The notes under the pieces were generated by a model, which had not been told where the DNA came from, did no database searches, and saw only the letters and a list, made by a program, of their open reading frames with translations. A DNA stretch of 64,000 nucleotides. Source: UBA2365 sp964594045 (GTDB lineage: Bacteria > Bacteroidota > Bacteroidia > Chitinophagales > Saprospiraceae). Of the stretch, positions 8,060 to 17,105 are shown in pieces. Numbering within the stretch: position 1 is the first letter of the stretch; every line of letters begins with the position of its first letter. The DNA is taken from positions 62,001-126,000 of the forward strand of contig CAZQKR010000006.1 of the NCBI GenBank assembly GCA_964594045.1, read 5' to 3'. The position numbers and the translations under genes were made by a program.

Positions 8060-8876
8060 AGTGGATTTAAAACAGTTGTTCAATGGTTTGCAGAAACAAA
8101 TGTCTGCACAACTCAATACGGACAGGAAATTTATTGACCACTCGGGTTCAAAAGGTGATGCCTTAGAAAATGCGTGGATAGAATGGTTACGAAAATACTT
8201 ACCGAATAGGTATTGTGTTGATAAAGCCATTGTGATAGACCACGAAGGCAATACAAGCCAACAAATGGATATTGTGATTTACGATAATTGGTTTACTCCA
8301 TTTATTTTTAATCAAAACGGTTTTTACTACATACCTGCCGAAGGTGTGTATGCTGTCTTTGAAGTAAAACCTGACATACAGGGTAATGTAGGGGACAAAA
8401 ACTATATTGAATATGCAGGGGAAAAGATTGAAAGTGTACGAGCATTGAAAAGAGAAGCCGCAAGTTTCATAAATGGTGGCATCAAATCTAATCCTCGCCC
8501 TTTAACTAAAATCGTTGGCGGTATTCTATGTAGTACAAATACTTTTACACATAAAAACAATGACACTATAACAGGACATCTGAAAGCATTAGATAATCTC
8601 CAAAGTATTGATTTGGGTTGTATTGCCGATTATGGAAGTTTTTATATTGACTATAATCCTAATGCAGAAATTACAATCGCCGGACAAAATGCTTATTTAG
8701 AATTTTACTCCAACAGGAAATTCAACAAAATTAAATTCAGCAATGCCGACCATTCTTTTGTAACATTTTTTATGCAATTAACACGATACTTGCAACAAGC
8801 AATAGGAACGATACCTGCAATTAACTTAAATGCCTACTTGAAAAATATAGGTGAAGAAGTTGATGAACAAATATAG
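8052..8876 (+). CDS. nucC: NucC-family cyclic-nucleotide-activated endonuclease (CBASS effector)
   Basis: A 274-residue protein from the ATG at 8052, which overlaps the cap3 stop (a 289-residue frame beginning at 8007 would run deep into cap3). It resembles E. coli NucC along most of its length, as far as I can compare from memory: the start (LKQLFNGL), GSKGDALENAWIEWLRKYLP at 32-51, the Asp73 strand QMDIVIYD, IPAEGVYAVFEVK at 94-106, LTKIVGGIL, and the tail GTIPAINLNAYL. The PD-(D/E)xK residues Asp73, Glu104 and Lys106 fall at the positions known in NucC. NucC trimers bind cyclic tri-AMP, pair into hexamers and cut double-stranded DNA, killing the infected cell. Here it sits last in the operon rather than first. 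Confidence 0.9.
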   Translation: MSKVDLKQLFNGLQKQMSAQLNTDRKFIDHSGSKGDALENAWIEWLRKYLPNRYCVDKAIVIDHEGNTSQQMDIVIYDNWFTPFIFNQNGFYYIPAEGVYAVFEVKPDIQGNVGDKNYIEYAGEKIESVRALKREAASFINGGIKSNPRPLTKIVGGILCSTNTFTHKNNDTITGHLKALDNLQSIDLGCIADYGSFYIDYNPNAEITIAGQNAYLEFYSNRKFNKIKFSNADHSFVTFFMQLTRYLQQAIGTIPAINLNAYLKNIGEEVDEQI

Positions 8877-8884
8877 GGTTCATA

Positions 8885-8995
8885 TTATTTGTAATGTCTA
8901 ACCTCTTTTTCAATGTCTGAAAGTTGAATATAAAATTCGTCTTTCTTATTTTTCTTTGCTTCCGGTAAATTTTTAATATGAACCGTTTCCGCCAT
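8885..8995 (-). pseudogene. N-terminal remnant of an EcoRI-type adenine methyltransferase
   Basis: A 36-codon frame from an ATG at 8995 to a TAA at 8885. Its sequence (KNLPEAKKNKKDEFY, IQLSDIEKEVRHYK) matches the conserved start of M.EcoRI-like adenine methyltransferases, where NKxDEFYTQxxDIExELxHYK precedes the VVYCNCDDP motif. Nothing of the catalytic part remains. It ends 8 bases from the stop of the NucC gene, on the opposite strand, so a restriction-modification gene was apparently cut off when the neighbouring DNA changed. Confidence 0.6.
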
Positions 8996-9664
8996 TGTTG
9001 CCCAATTTACGGCAACAAGTCTTTCGGTAACTGTCGGCTAAATACTGTCTATGCCCGCTGTCCAGTTAGCCTTGCTGCCAACTTGTTTATAGTCACCACA
9101 AAAAAATACCACCCTTCAGGTCTTTCCTAATATTTATAAGCTATTCGTCCCATATCATCTTATATACCCAATCAGTTATTACACTCCGAATGCTCTCTGA
9201 ATCACCTAATCCCTATATTTAATAAACGATAATCAATCAAATGATTTTACCCCTGATTCTAATTAGTGAAAAAGCAATACGAAAAGTGCAATATAGGAAA
9301 CAACATAGGTAAATCCCATATAAAACCAGTAACCATTGTTGTGGGGAGGCACATTTATGATTTTGATACAACGATGCTTTCGGAACAGGAACTCAGCAGC
9401 AGGCAGCCAAATACGGCGATAAAAATATTTCTGAAATGCATAAGGCTGGATTTACAGGTATTCAAAAAAGTTGTATGTGAAACCTTATTGACGGGGATAT
9501 CGATAAAATTTAGCCTGCTAAATAAAATTCTCGTGTTAACTTCACTTTGATCCGTGAAGGAAAAGAAACAAAAATTTTCATTTTATTTATATGCCATACA
9601 TCCCATTTTTCCATTAATTTCGGGAATTTAACTTCAAATTTTTCAATAAAGAAAATTTTAAACC
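8996..9664. other. Degenerate gene-free interval at the island's right end
   Basis: No gene is supported. Positions about 9111-9255 are the second diverged copy of the sequence at about 931-1080. A 94-codon frame at 9266-9550 has no recognisable family and an unconvincing context; short stretches read better in another frame, so it is probably decayed sequence. Positions 9000-9100 hold weak inverted symmetry (GGCAACAAG against CTTGCTGCC). Confidence 0.4.
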
Positions 9665-10954
9665 ATGCTTCGGAACATTACTTTGCTTTCACCTCTGGTA
9701 TTTGTTTTTTTGTTTTTGACTTCCTGTCAGAAAGGATCATTTGTTACAACTGAAGGTACTCAATTTACCCAGAATGGCAAACCCTATATATTCATGGGCA
9801 CCAACTACTGGTATGGTGGATACCTGTGGCAGGACAGCCTGAACAATGGAAAGGAACGCTTGCAAAAAGAACTGGATTTCCTGGTATCACATGGCGTGAG
9901 CAATCTCAGGGTGATGATCAGCGGTGAAGGTGATGGGAGCTACCCCTTCAGGATCTATCCGGCGGTGCAGCCTGAACCAGGTGTTTTCGATGAGCAGATC
10001 ATGAAGAGTTTTGATCATTTGATGCAGGAAGCCGGTAAAAGAAATATGAAACTCATTATGGTGCTCAACAACAACTGGGAATGGAGCGGTGGATTCGGCA
10101 AATACCTGGAATGGGCAGGAAAAGGAACCGCGCCCTGGCCAAAAACAGATGCCTGGGATTGGGATGCGTACAGAGCCTACATCGCGCAGTTTTACAGTTG
10201 CACACCCTGCATGGAAGCCAATGAAAAATGGATAAAAACCATTTTGAACAGAAAAAACACCTTCACCCAAATGTATTATTATGAAGACCCTGCTATCATG
10301 GCATGGGAACTGGCCAACGAACCCCGTCCGATGATGCCGGAAGCTGTAGAGCATTACAGAAAATGGATCAAAAACACTGCCGGACTGATCAAAAGTCTTT
10401 CAAAAAATCACCTGGTCACAACCGGTGTCGAAGGATATTTCGGAACCGAACAGGATATGGGCTTATTTGAAAGTATTCATAAAATGGAAGAGATCGACTA
10501 CGCCACCATACATATCTGGCCAAAAACCTGGCAATGGTATGACGGCAAAAGTGAAAACTCCGTAACGGATGAAACCCTGAAAAAAACGATCGATTACATT
10601 GAAGCCCATGCAAAGGTGATGCGCAAAATCAACAAACCACTCGTTGTGGAAGAGTTCGGTTTGCATCGCGATGGCAATTTTTTTATACCGGATGCAACTG
10701 TCCTTAACCGGGATAAATACTATTCCACGGTGTTTGAAACCGGAATGAACAATGGAATTGCAGGATATAATTTCTGGGGAGCATTTACCCTGGAAAATAA
10801 AACTACGCCCGATTTTTTCTGGAAACCCGGAATGCCGTATTCAGCAGACCCGCCTCAGGAAGAACAAGGGCTTTATGGTGTTTTCATGGAAGATTCAACC
10901 ACCTGGAGTGTGATCAAAAGCTTTTCTGAAAAAATCAAGGGAACTGTTTTTTAA
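9665..10954 (+). CDS. GH5-type endo-1,4-beta-mannanase lipoprotein
   Basis: A 429-residue secreted glycosidase. The signal ends in the lipobox LTSC with Cys21, so it should be a membrane-anchored lipoprotein. The (beta/alpha)8 barrel of the GH5_7-like mannanases is indicated by FMGTNYWYGGYLWQ at 43-56, the acid/base motif LANEP (Glu219), the HIWPKTW loop at about 283-289 and the nucleophile in VVEEFG (Glu330). Such enzymes cut beta-mannan backbones. No other polysaccharide-utilisation gene adjoins it. Exact substrate is inferred from family only. Confidence 0.85.
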   Translation: MLRNITLLSPLVFVFLFLTSCQKGSFVTTEGTQFTQNGKPYIFMGTNYWYGGYLWQDSLNNGKERLQKELDFLVSHGVSNLRVMISGEGDGSYPFRIYPAVQPEPGVFDEQIMKSFDHLMQEAGKRNMKLIMVLNNNWEWSGGFGKYLEWAGKGTAPWPKTDAWDWDAYRAYIAQFYSCTPCMEANEKWIKTILNRKNTFTQMYYYEDPAIMAWELANEPRPMMPEAVEHYRKWIKNTAGLIKSLSKNHLVTTGVEGYFGTEQDMGLFESIHKMEEIDYATIHIWPKTWQWYDGKSENSVTDETLKKTIDYIEAHAKVMRKINKPLVVEEFGLHRDGNFFIPDATVLNRDKYYSTVFETGMNNGIAGYNFWGAFTLENKTTPDFFWKPGMPYSADPPQEEQGLYGVFMEDSTTWSVIKSFSEKIKGTVF

Positions 10955-11395
10955 CAGGTCTGCCTGCCGATAAAAACGGTTTTCAGCATGGAATTGACCG
11001 GGATGAAAATTTTCCTGCTTTGCCATATTATTCAGCTGTGCTCGAATCTATGAATATGTTCAGCAAAATTCCGATTGAAATAATGGCCATCACGGTCATG
11101 ATCAGGGGCCTGATCAGCTTGATGTAAATGAAATGAATTTTTGTTTTCATCTGTTTTTTGAATTTGTTTTTTTATTGCCGGATGGAACCTTTGATGATCT
11201 TAATAATCCTGGGTATCAGAATTAAATGACTATTTGGATCATGTCGGTTTCATCTTTTGTAAAGCAAATTTAAGTTTGAACAGTCTGGGACAGGCAGAAA
11301 TGGTATTGAAGAAAATTTTAAGAATCATCTTGATTTTTCACATTTAATTAATATTGATTATCATTGCATTCAACGGATTATCATTTTCTTTGCAG
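10955..11395. other. Intergenic interval before the response regulator
   Basis: Apart from a possible 40-codon membrane peptide at 11028-11150 I see nothing in it. It is AT-rich towards 11330-11390, just before the regulator promoter. Confidence 0.4.
11028..11150 (-). CDS. Possible 40-residue membrane peptide
   Basis: A small frame from the ATG at 11150 encodes a basic start (MKTKIHFIYIKLIR) followed by one hydrophobic segment (LIMTVMAIISIGILLNIFI) and a short polar tail. The composition is that of a small single-pass membrane protein. No ribosome site or promoter supports it and I know no homologue, so this may be chance. Confidence 0.28.
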   Translation of the reverse strand: MKTKIHFIYIKLIRPLIMTVMAIISIGILLNIFIDSSTAE

Positions 11396-11403
11396 TATGT
11401 TTG
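11396..11403 (+). promoter_or_regulatory. -7 box of the response regulator gene
   Basis: TATGTTTG matches TAnnTTTG and would start transcription near 11410, upstream of the ATG at 11461. No clear -33 TTTG is seen. Confidence 0.35.
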
Positions 11404-11460
11404 TAGGGGTGATTGTAGGGTTTGTCGGAACTATGCGCTAACCAACAGAACAATATCATA

Positions 11461-12165
11461 ATGCAAATGGAAAACATCAAGATATTATTGGTTGACGATG
11501 AGGAAGAAATTCTGGATTTTTTGTCGTACAATCTTGAAAAGTCTGGTTTTGTTGTTTACAGGGCCATGTCTGGTCGTGAGGCCATCGACCTGGCTAAAGT
11601 GATCCTGCCGGACATCATTGTGCTGGATGTCATGATGCCGGACATGGACGGTATTGAAACCTGCAGCCTTATGCGTCAGAATCATGACCTCAATGATTCC
11701 ATCATCTGTTTTTTGTCGGCAAAAAATGATGACATCACCAAAATCTCAGGATTTGAATACGGTGCGGATGATTTCATAGTCAAACCCATAAAGCCCGCCG
11801 TTTTCATTGCCAAGATGAAATCCCTGCTCAGGAGAAAACACCTTTCTTTGTCCGGTACGGGTAAAATCAAGATCAATGACCTGAAGATCAATCTGGATAA
11901 GAAAAAAGTGAAAAAAGGCGAAGTCAGTCTGGATCTGACCAAAATCGAATATAACCTTTTGTTGTTGTTCGTCAACAGCCCGGACAAGATCTTCTCCAGG
12001 GATGAAATTTATATGTACATCTGGGGGACTGCCATCCTGGTGGGTGACCGGACAATGGATGTGCATATCCGTAACCTGAGAAAAAAGATCGGTTCTGAAA
12101 ATATCCGCACACATAAGGGGATTGGTTACTCTTTTAACCTGATCCATTCTAAAAACGGGAACTGA
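11461..12165 (+). CDS. OmpR/PhoB-type response regulator
   Basis: A 234-residue regulator from the ATG at 11461; a longer frame begins at 11422 but its 13 extra residues precede the receiver fold. The receiver domain has the acidic pair in LLVDDEEE, the phosphoacceptor Asp56 in IIVLDVMMPDMDG, and the conserved Lys in DDFIVKPI. The C-terminal winged helix is of the OmpR type (KIEYNLLLLFVNSPDKIFSR, DVHIRNLRKKIG, THKGIGYSF). The kinase gene that most likely phosphorylates it lies downstream on the opposite strand, tail to tail, 11 bases away. Confidence 0.92.
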   Translation: MQMENIKILLVDDEEEILDFLSYNLEKSGFVVYRAMSGREAIDLAKVILPDIIVLDVMMPDMDGIETCSLMRQNHDLNDSIICFLSAKNDDITKISGFEYGADDFIVKPIKPAVFIAKMKSLLRRKHLSLSGTGKIKINDLKINLDKKKVKKGEVSLDLTKIEYNLLLLFVNSPDKIFSRDEIYMYIWGTAILVGDRTMDVHIRNLRKKIGSENIRTHKGIGYSFNLIHSKNGN

Positions 12166-12176
12166 CCCGTGATCAA

Positions 12177-13253
12177 TCAATTACCGTTTTCCTTTGGTGC
12201 TTTTTCTACTGCGGTGTCCAGTCTGAAACTGAAAGTTGAACCCTTGCCATGTTCGCTTTTCACCTCGATTTCCTTGCCCATTCCGGATACAATGTGTTTT
12301 ACGATGGACAGGCCTAATCCGGAACCTCCTTTATTTCTCGAGCGGCTTGAATCAACCCTGTAAAACCGGTCAAACAGATGGACCAGGTGTTTTTCTGGAA
12401 TGCCGATTCCGTTGTCCTCAACCCTGACCAAAACTTCATTTCCTTCAGAACTCAGACTGACATTGACATAACCGCCTTCACGTCCGTAATGAATGGCGTT
12501 GGAAACCAGGTTCATACACACCTGGTAGATCTTTTTTTTGTCCCCGAATACAGTCGTTGCTTTTTTAGATGATACGTACAGGTTGATCCGGATATTTTTT
12601 TTGGAAGCTACCTGTTCCAGCTCTTCAAAAATGTCTTTGAAAAGTTTTCTCAGATTGAAATTTTCGGGGTAAAACTGTATTTCACCGGCTTCCAGCCTGG
12701 ATATCATATCCAGGTCATTGATGATGGACTCCAGCCGGTCGGAATTTTTGATGGCTTTGTCAATAAAAGCCATGTTTTTTTCCTGATCAAACAGTGCGCC
12801 ATCTCTTAGTGTATGCAGATATCCCTGCATGCTGAACAAGGGTGTTTTCAATTCATGGGCGATATCTCCAACGAATTGCTTGCGGTAGTCAGATAGTATT
12901 TTGTATTTATCAATCTCTTTTTTATGCTCATCTATCCAGACTTTCACTTCCCTGTTGACATTTTCATACATGCTGTTGCCAAAATTCACTGGTTTGATTG
13001 GAGATGCACCCTCTCTGTGTACGTTCATCGACCGGATGAAAATATTGACCATCGTTTTGAAATAATATCTGAAAAAAGTCAGTATGACCACAGTAAAGAT
13101 CAACCAGGAAATACCTGCCAAAATGAACAGGTTTGGCCAATCGATCTTGCCGTTTGAAAATAAGTGGACAATAACAGAGATCAGACTGCTCAGAAATGTC
13201 AGTAAAAATGATCCCAGAGCAGCCAATACCAGATCAGCATAGCGTTTTCCCAT
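12177..13253 (-). CDS. PhoR-like sensor histidine kinase
   Basis: A 358-residue membrane kinase. Two membrane segments (about 8-32 and 41-63) are followed by a linker, a HisKA domain with the phosphoacceptor His133 in GDIAHELKTPL, and an HATPase domain with the N box (NLVSNAIHYG), DNGIGIP, FDRFYR and the glycine-rich GGSGLGL. The predicted extracytoplasmic loop is very short (about 8-10 residues), so it may sense the membrane or a partner protein. It converges on the response regulator. Confidence 0.92.
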   Translation of the reverse strand: MGKRYADLVLAALGSFLLTFLSSLISVIVHLFSNGKIDWPNLFILAGISWLIFTVVILTFFRYYFKTMVNIFIRSMNVHREGASPIKPVNFGNSMYENVNREVKVWIDEHKKEIDKYKILSDYRKQFVGDIAHELKTPLFSMQGYLHTLRDGALFDQEKNMAFIDKAIKNSDRLESIINDLDMISRLEAGEIQFYPENFNLRKLFKDIFEELEQVASKKNIRINLYVSSKKATTVFGDKKKIYQVCMNLVSNAIHYGREGGYVNVSLSSEGNEVLVRVEDNGIGIPEKHLVHLFDRFYRVDSSRSRNKGGSGLGLSIVKHIVSGMGKEIEVKSEHGKGSTFSFRLDTAVEKAPKENGN

Positions 13254-13316
13254 AGGTCAATCTGATGTTTTGAGATTGAATTAATAAAAAAAGCAGGAAA
13301 ACAGTTGATCTTATGG

Positions 13317-15164
13317 TCACAACTCAAGGATCAATGCTGTTTTTCCAGTGATGTACAACTCAGTACCGATATCGATCACTTCACCTGTCAGTACATCTTT
13401 TCCTTTCTGATGGCCATCCGTCATTTCCCTGAAACGATCGGTTTTGATCCTCATGCCGTCCTTGTTGTTGTTGAGGACCACCATCACTTTTTTATGGTCA
13501 TCGTATCTGAAATAAACATAAATATTGTCCTGGGGAACAAAATGCATCATTTTGCCAAAATGCAGCACAGGATTGTTTTTGCGGAAATTGAGTAATGTGG
13601 AGATGTGGTTGAATACCTCATTTTCCCTGATTGTCCGACCTGACGGAGTGAAGGCATCCCTCTTGTCCTCTTTCCATCCGCCCGGGAAATCCCTCCGGAT
13701 ATCACCGTCACCCTGTGATTTGGAACCTTCCATCATGATCTCTGTTCCGTAATAGATCTGTGGTATTCCCCTGGTGGTCAGCAAGAATGACAGGGCAAGT
13801 TTATAGTTGGCCACATCGTTTTTGACAGACTCGCTGTACCTGGTGATGTCATGATTGTCAAACATGACCATCAGATTGTATGGGTCTGCATACAGATAAT
13901 CTGTGACCATTGAATAATAAAGCCTGGCTACACCCTTATCCCATCCTTGTTCAGTTTCGTTAAAGGCTTCAAAAAGCTGATCTGTAAGGCAAAAATCCAT
14001 TACACTGGGCAAATAGGAATCATAACCGTCGTAGTTTGGTGTACCACTTTGCCAGTAAGCGATCTCTGATGGTCGGTGCTGCCAGCATTCACCGACGATG
14101 TTGATGTTGGGGTATTCTTCCCGGATGGATCTGGTCCATTGCGCGATGTGCCATTTGTCATTATAGGGATAGGTATCAATGCGCAGGCCGTCCAACCCGG
14201 CATATTCTATCCACCAGATCGCATTCTGGCTGAGGTACTTCAATAAATACGGATTGCTCTGGTTCAAATCCGGCATGGTTGTGTCAAACCAACCCCTGTT
14301 GTTCAGATCGAGATCGTAATTTGATGTGTAAGGATCATTCAGTGTACTCATCCGGTAATTGGTCCGGGTAAAGGACGGAAACTGATGTACCCAGTCCTTC
14401 ATCGGCAGGTCGTTCATCCACCAATGCGAAATACCGCAGTGATTGGTCACATAATCCTTGATCAGTTTGATCCCGTATCGATCGCATTCATCTGCCAGTT
14501 TTTTGTACAATTCATTGCTGCCATAACGCGGATCTATTTTATAATAATCTGATGCGGCATAACCGTGGTAACTGTATTTTGCTTCATCATCCAGCAAAAG
14601 GGGTGTAGGCCAAATCGCAGTTACGCCCAGTTCTGCCAGATAAGGTAAGCGATCGATCATGCCCTGAATGTCACCGCCATGCCTTCCTCCTTTATAGTCC
14701 CGGTTGCGCTTTTCCTTGGTGTCAGGGGTTGAGTCATTGCTTTCATCTCCGTTGGCAAAACGGTCAGGCATCAGCAGGTAAATCACATCTGAAGCGTCAA
14801 AACTCTTCCTTTGGGCTGAATTTTCTTCTCTTTTTTTGAGTTCGTATTCAAAAGGTATCTCTTTTTTATTTTTGCTTACCTTAAAAATATACTTTCCCGG
14901 TTGAATGCCCGGTTCCAGCACGATATTGACAAACAGGTAGTTGATGTTTTCCACCGTTTCAACGCTTTTGATCCGGATCAGTTCATTGTTGCACGTGACC
15001 GAAGCGTTCCCGAGATCTTTGCCATACAGCATGAGCTGGAGTTCATGGTCATGCATTTCGGTCCACCAGAATGGAGGTTCGATCCGGTCAACAGACATTT
15101 TCTGGGAAAAAAGTAAAACATGGGTGAATAGGAAGAAAGTCATTAAAAGGAATGGCTTTTGCAT
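13317..15164 (-). CDS. Secreted GH13 alpha-amylase (neopullulanase/cyclomaltodextrinase type)
   Basis: A 615-residue enzyme from the ATG at 15164. A longer frame starts at 15203 but would overlap the -7 box. A signal peptide (ends LLFSQ) is followed by an N-terminal beta domain (about 22-115) like that of cyclomaltodextrinases, then the catalytic barrel: YVTNHCG at about 238-244, the nucleophile Asp330 in GLRID, the acid Glu359 in VGECW, and Asp439 in FDNHD. Bacterial family members hydrolyse starch, pullulan or cyclodextrins in the periplasm. No sus genes adjoin it; the nearest neighbour upstream is hutH. Confidence 0.9.
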   Translation of the reverse strand: MQKPFLLMTFFLFTHVLLFSQKMSVDRIEPPFWWTEMHDHELQLMLYGKDLGNASVTCNNELIRIKSVETVENINYLFVNIVLEPGIQPGKYIFKVSKNKKEIPFEYELKKREENSAQRKSFDASDVIYLLMPDRFANGDESNDSTPDTKEKRNRDYKGGRHGGDIQGMIDRLPYLAELGVTAIWPTPLLLDDEAKYSYHGYAASDYYKIDPRYGSNELYKKLADECDRYGIKLIKDYVTNHCGISHWWMNDLPMKDWVHQFPSFTRTNYRMSTLNDPYTSNYDLDLNNRGWFDTTMPDLNQSNPYLLKYLSQNAIWWIEYAGLDGLRIDTYPYNDKWHIAQWTRSIREEYPNINIVGECWQHRPSEIAYWQSGTPNYDGYDSYLPSVMDFCLTDQLFEAFNETEQGWDKGVARLYYSMVTDYLYADPYNLMVMFDNHDITRYSESVKNDVANYKLALSFLLTTRGIPQIYYGTEIMMEGSKSQGDGDIRRDFPGGWKEDKRDAFTPSGRTIRENEVFNHISTLLNFRKNNPVLHFGKMMHFVPQDNIYVYFRYDDHKKVMVVLNNNKDGMRIKTDRFREMTDGHQKGKDVLTGEVIDIGTELYITGKTALILEL

Positions 15165-15200
15165 AATTTCATGTTTATTGATCAAATAGCATTTATCCCG

Positions 15201-15208
15201 CAAAGATA
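15201..15208 (-). promoter_or_regulatory. -7 box of the amylase gene
   Basis: The minus strand reads TATCTTTG. It places the transcript start at about 15194, so the ATG at 15164 is the practical start. Confidence 0.5.
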
Positions 15209-15213
15209 ATAAT

Positions 15214-15575
15214 GATCCAATTATCTAATGATCTGATTATCTAATGATCTGATGATCTAATGATCTAATTATCTAATGATCTAATTATCTGATGATCTGA
15301 TGATCTAATGATCTAATGATCTGATGATCTAATGATCTGATTATCTAATGATCTGATTATCTAATGATCTAATTATCTAATGATCTAATTATCTAATGCT
15401 CTAAATATTAGAATATTATAGCATTAGATCATTTGAACATTATAGCATTTGAACATTTGAACATTATAGCATTTGAAAATTATAGCATTAGATCATTTGA
15501 ACATTAGATCATTTGAACATTAGATCATTTGAACATTAGATCATTTGAACATTGGATCATTTGAAAATTTGAACA
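15214..15575. repeat. AT-rich tandem units forming a long imperfect inverted repeat
   Basis: Positions 15214-15405 consist of short units of the type AATGATCTAATTATCT. Positions 15410-15575 consist of units of the type TTTGAACATTAGATCA. The second block is largely the reverse complement of the first: reading outward from about 15407, both arms run AATATT, AGCATTAGAT and so on with scattered differences. The array ends exactly at the hutH stop codon. Confidence 0.75.
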
Positions 15576-17105
15576 TTAAAACTCTGCCAGATCTCCGACA
15601 ACTTTTTCCACTTCTTCCAAAATCTCCCTGGATTTGACCAAAGCTTTCATCTTGGTATGGTCGTCATACAAAGGTCTGTCTATGTCAAGGAATTCCACAT
15701 ACCTGCGGATCACTTCCTTTGCTTTGCTGACACCGGCACCGAATTGGTATTCCCTGAAATCCAAAGCCTGGGCAGCAGCCATGAATTCAATACCCAAAAT
15801 TCCATAGGCATTGTCCAGGATCTGGAAATTCTTGATGGCTGTGTTCATTCCCATACTGACAAAATCTTCCTGGTCTGCGGCGGCAGGAATGGATTGGATC
15901 GAAGCAGGCGCACTCAGAATTCGTTGTTCCACGATCAGCATATCTGCTGTGTACTGGCTGAGCATCAGCCCGGAGAACATGCCGGCTCCCTTGGTCAGAA
16001 AAGCAGGTAATCCTACACTCAATGCCGGGTTATTCAACCGGTTCATCCGCCTTTCAGACATTACACAAACCATGGTGATGGCAGCGCCTGCCATGTCCAT
16101 CGGTAAGGCAACGGGTGTTCCCTGGAAATTGGCACCTGACAACTGCAGGTTTTCATCCGGGAAAAAGATCGGGTTGTCTCCGACACCGTTCAATTCAATT
16201 TCAACCTGGGACCGCGCATATTCCAATGCATCGTGTGCCGCGCCGATCACCTGTGGCGTGGAACGCATGGAATAGGCATCCTGAACCTTGCATTTTACTT
16301 TTTGTTCTTTCAGATCACCACCTGCAACCAGTTTGTTGATCGCCTGTGCGCTTCTGACCGCGCCTTTGAAACCGCGAACTTCATGCAACTTGGCAATATA
16401 AGGCTTCATATTGGCTTTTAAGGCTTCCAGTGACATGGCTGCTGCGATCTCGGCCTGTTTCAGGAACCTTTCGGCATCATACAGGAAAAGTGCGCTCATG
16501 GCAGTCAGCATGTTGGAACCGTTGATCGTTGCCAGGCCATCTCTGGCTTTCAGACCCGGGATGGGAATTCCTGCCTTGTCCATCGCTTCCTTGCCATCCA
16601 GGAGTTCGCCCCTGTAAAAAGCCTTTCCTTCTCCCAGCATCAGCAAGGCGATCTGGGACATCGGGGCAAGGTCGCCGCTGGCACCGACTGAACCTTTCTG
16701 GCATACAAACGGCGTGACCCCTTTATTCAGCATGTCCACAAGTGTCTGTGTGATCTCCAGTCTGCAACCGCTGTTGCCGTGAGCATGTACATTGATCCTG
16801 CCCAACATGGCGCCACGTACATATTCAATGGGCGCAGGATCACCTATGCCGGCAGCATGGTTATAGATCAGATATTTTTGAAAATCCTTGACCTGATCAT
16901 CGGTCAGCACCACTTCTGAAAACTCACCGATCCCGGTGTTGACCCCATACATGATCTCTCTGGCAACGATCTTTTTTTCCAGCATTGCCCTGCATGCCAG
17001 GATCCGCTTTTCTGCTGCCGCATCAAGTTGAACTTTCCTGCCGTTTCTGGCCACTTCGTGCACGTCTTCAATCCTGAGCCCTGCACCTGTAATTATTAAT
17101 GTCAT
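15576..17105 (-). CDS. hutH: Histidine ammonia-lyase
   Basis: A 509-residue MIO-cofactor lyase that would deaminate histidine to urocanate in the cytoplasm. The cofactor triad Ala142-Ser143-Gly144 (GSVGASGDLAPM) and Tyr53 (YGVNTG) fall at the same numbers as in the Pseudomonas enzyme. His83 in YNHAAG is at the position that favours histidine over tyrosine or phenylalanine. No other hut gene is in the window, and substrate choice within the MIO family is inferred, so a tyrosine or phenylalanine ammonia-lyase cannot be excluded. Confidence 0.88.
   Translation of the reverse strand: MTLIITGAGLRIEDVHEVARNGRKVQLDAAAEKRILACRAMLEKKIVAREIMYGVNTGIGEFSEVVLTDDQVKDFQKYLIYNHAAGIGDPAPIEYVRGAMLGRINVHAHGNSGCRLEITQTLVDMLNKGVTPFVCQKGSVGASGDLAPMSQIALLMLGEGKAFYRGELLDGKEAMDKAGIPIPGLKARDGLATINGSNMLTAMSALFLYDAERFLKQAEIAAAMSLEALKANMKPYIAKLHEVRGFKGAVRSAQAINKLVAGGDLKEQKVKCKVQDAYSMRSTPQVIGAAHDALEYARSQVEIELNGVGDNPIFFPDENLQLSGANFQGTPVALPMDMAGAAITMVCVMSERRMNRLNNPALSVGLPAFLTKGAGMFSGLMLSQYTADMLIVEQRILSAPASIQSIPAAADQEDFVSMGMNTAIKNFQILDNAYGILGIEFMAAAQALDFREYQFGAGVSKAKEVIRRYVEFLDIDRPLYDDHTKMKALVKSREILEEVEKVVGDLAEF

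Noticed and set aside
9000..9100. Second attC-like element
   Set aside because: Only short arms match (GGCAACAAG with CTTGCTGCC) and no consensus boxes are present.
9266..9550. 94-codon plus-strand gene
   Set aside because: No family, poor composition and no promoter; parts read as well in other frames. Treated as decayed sequence.
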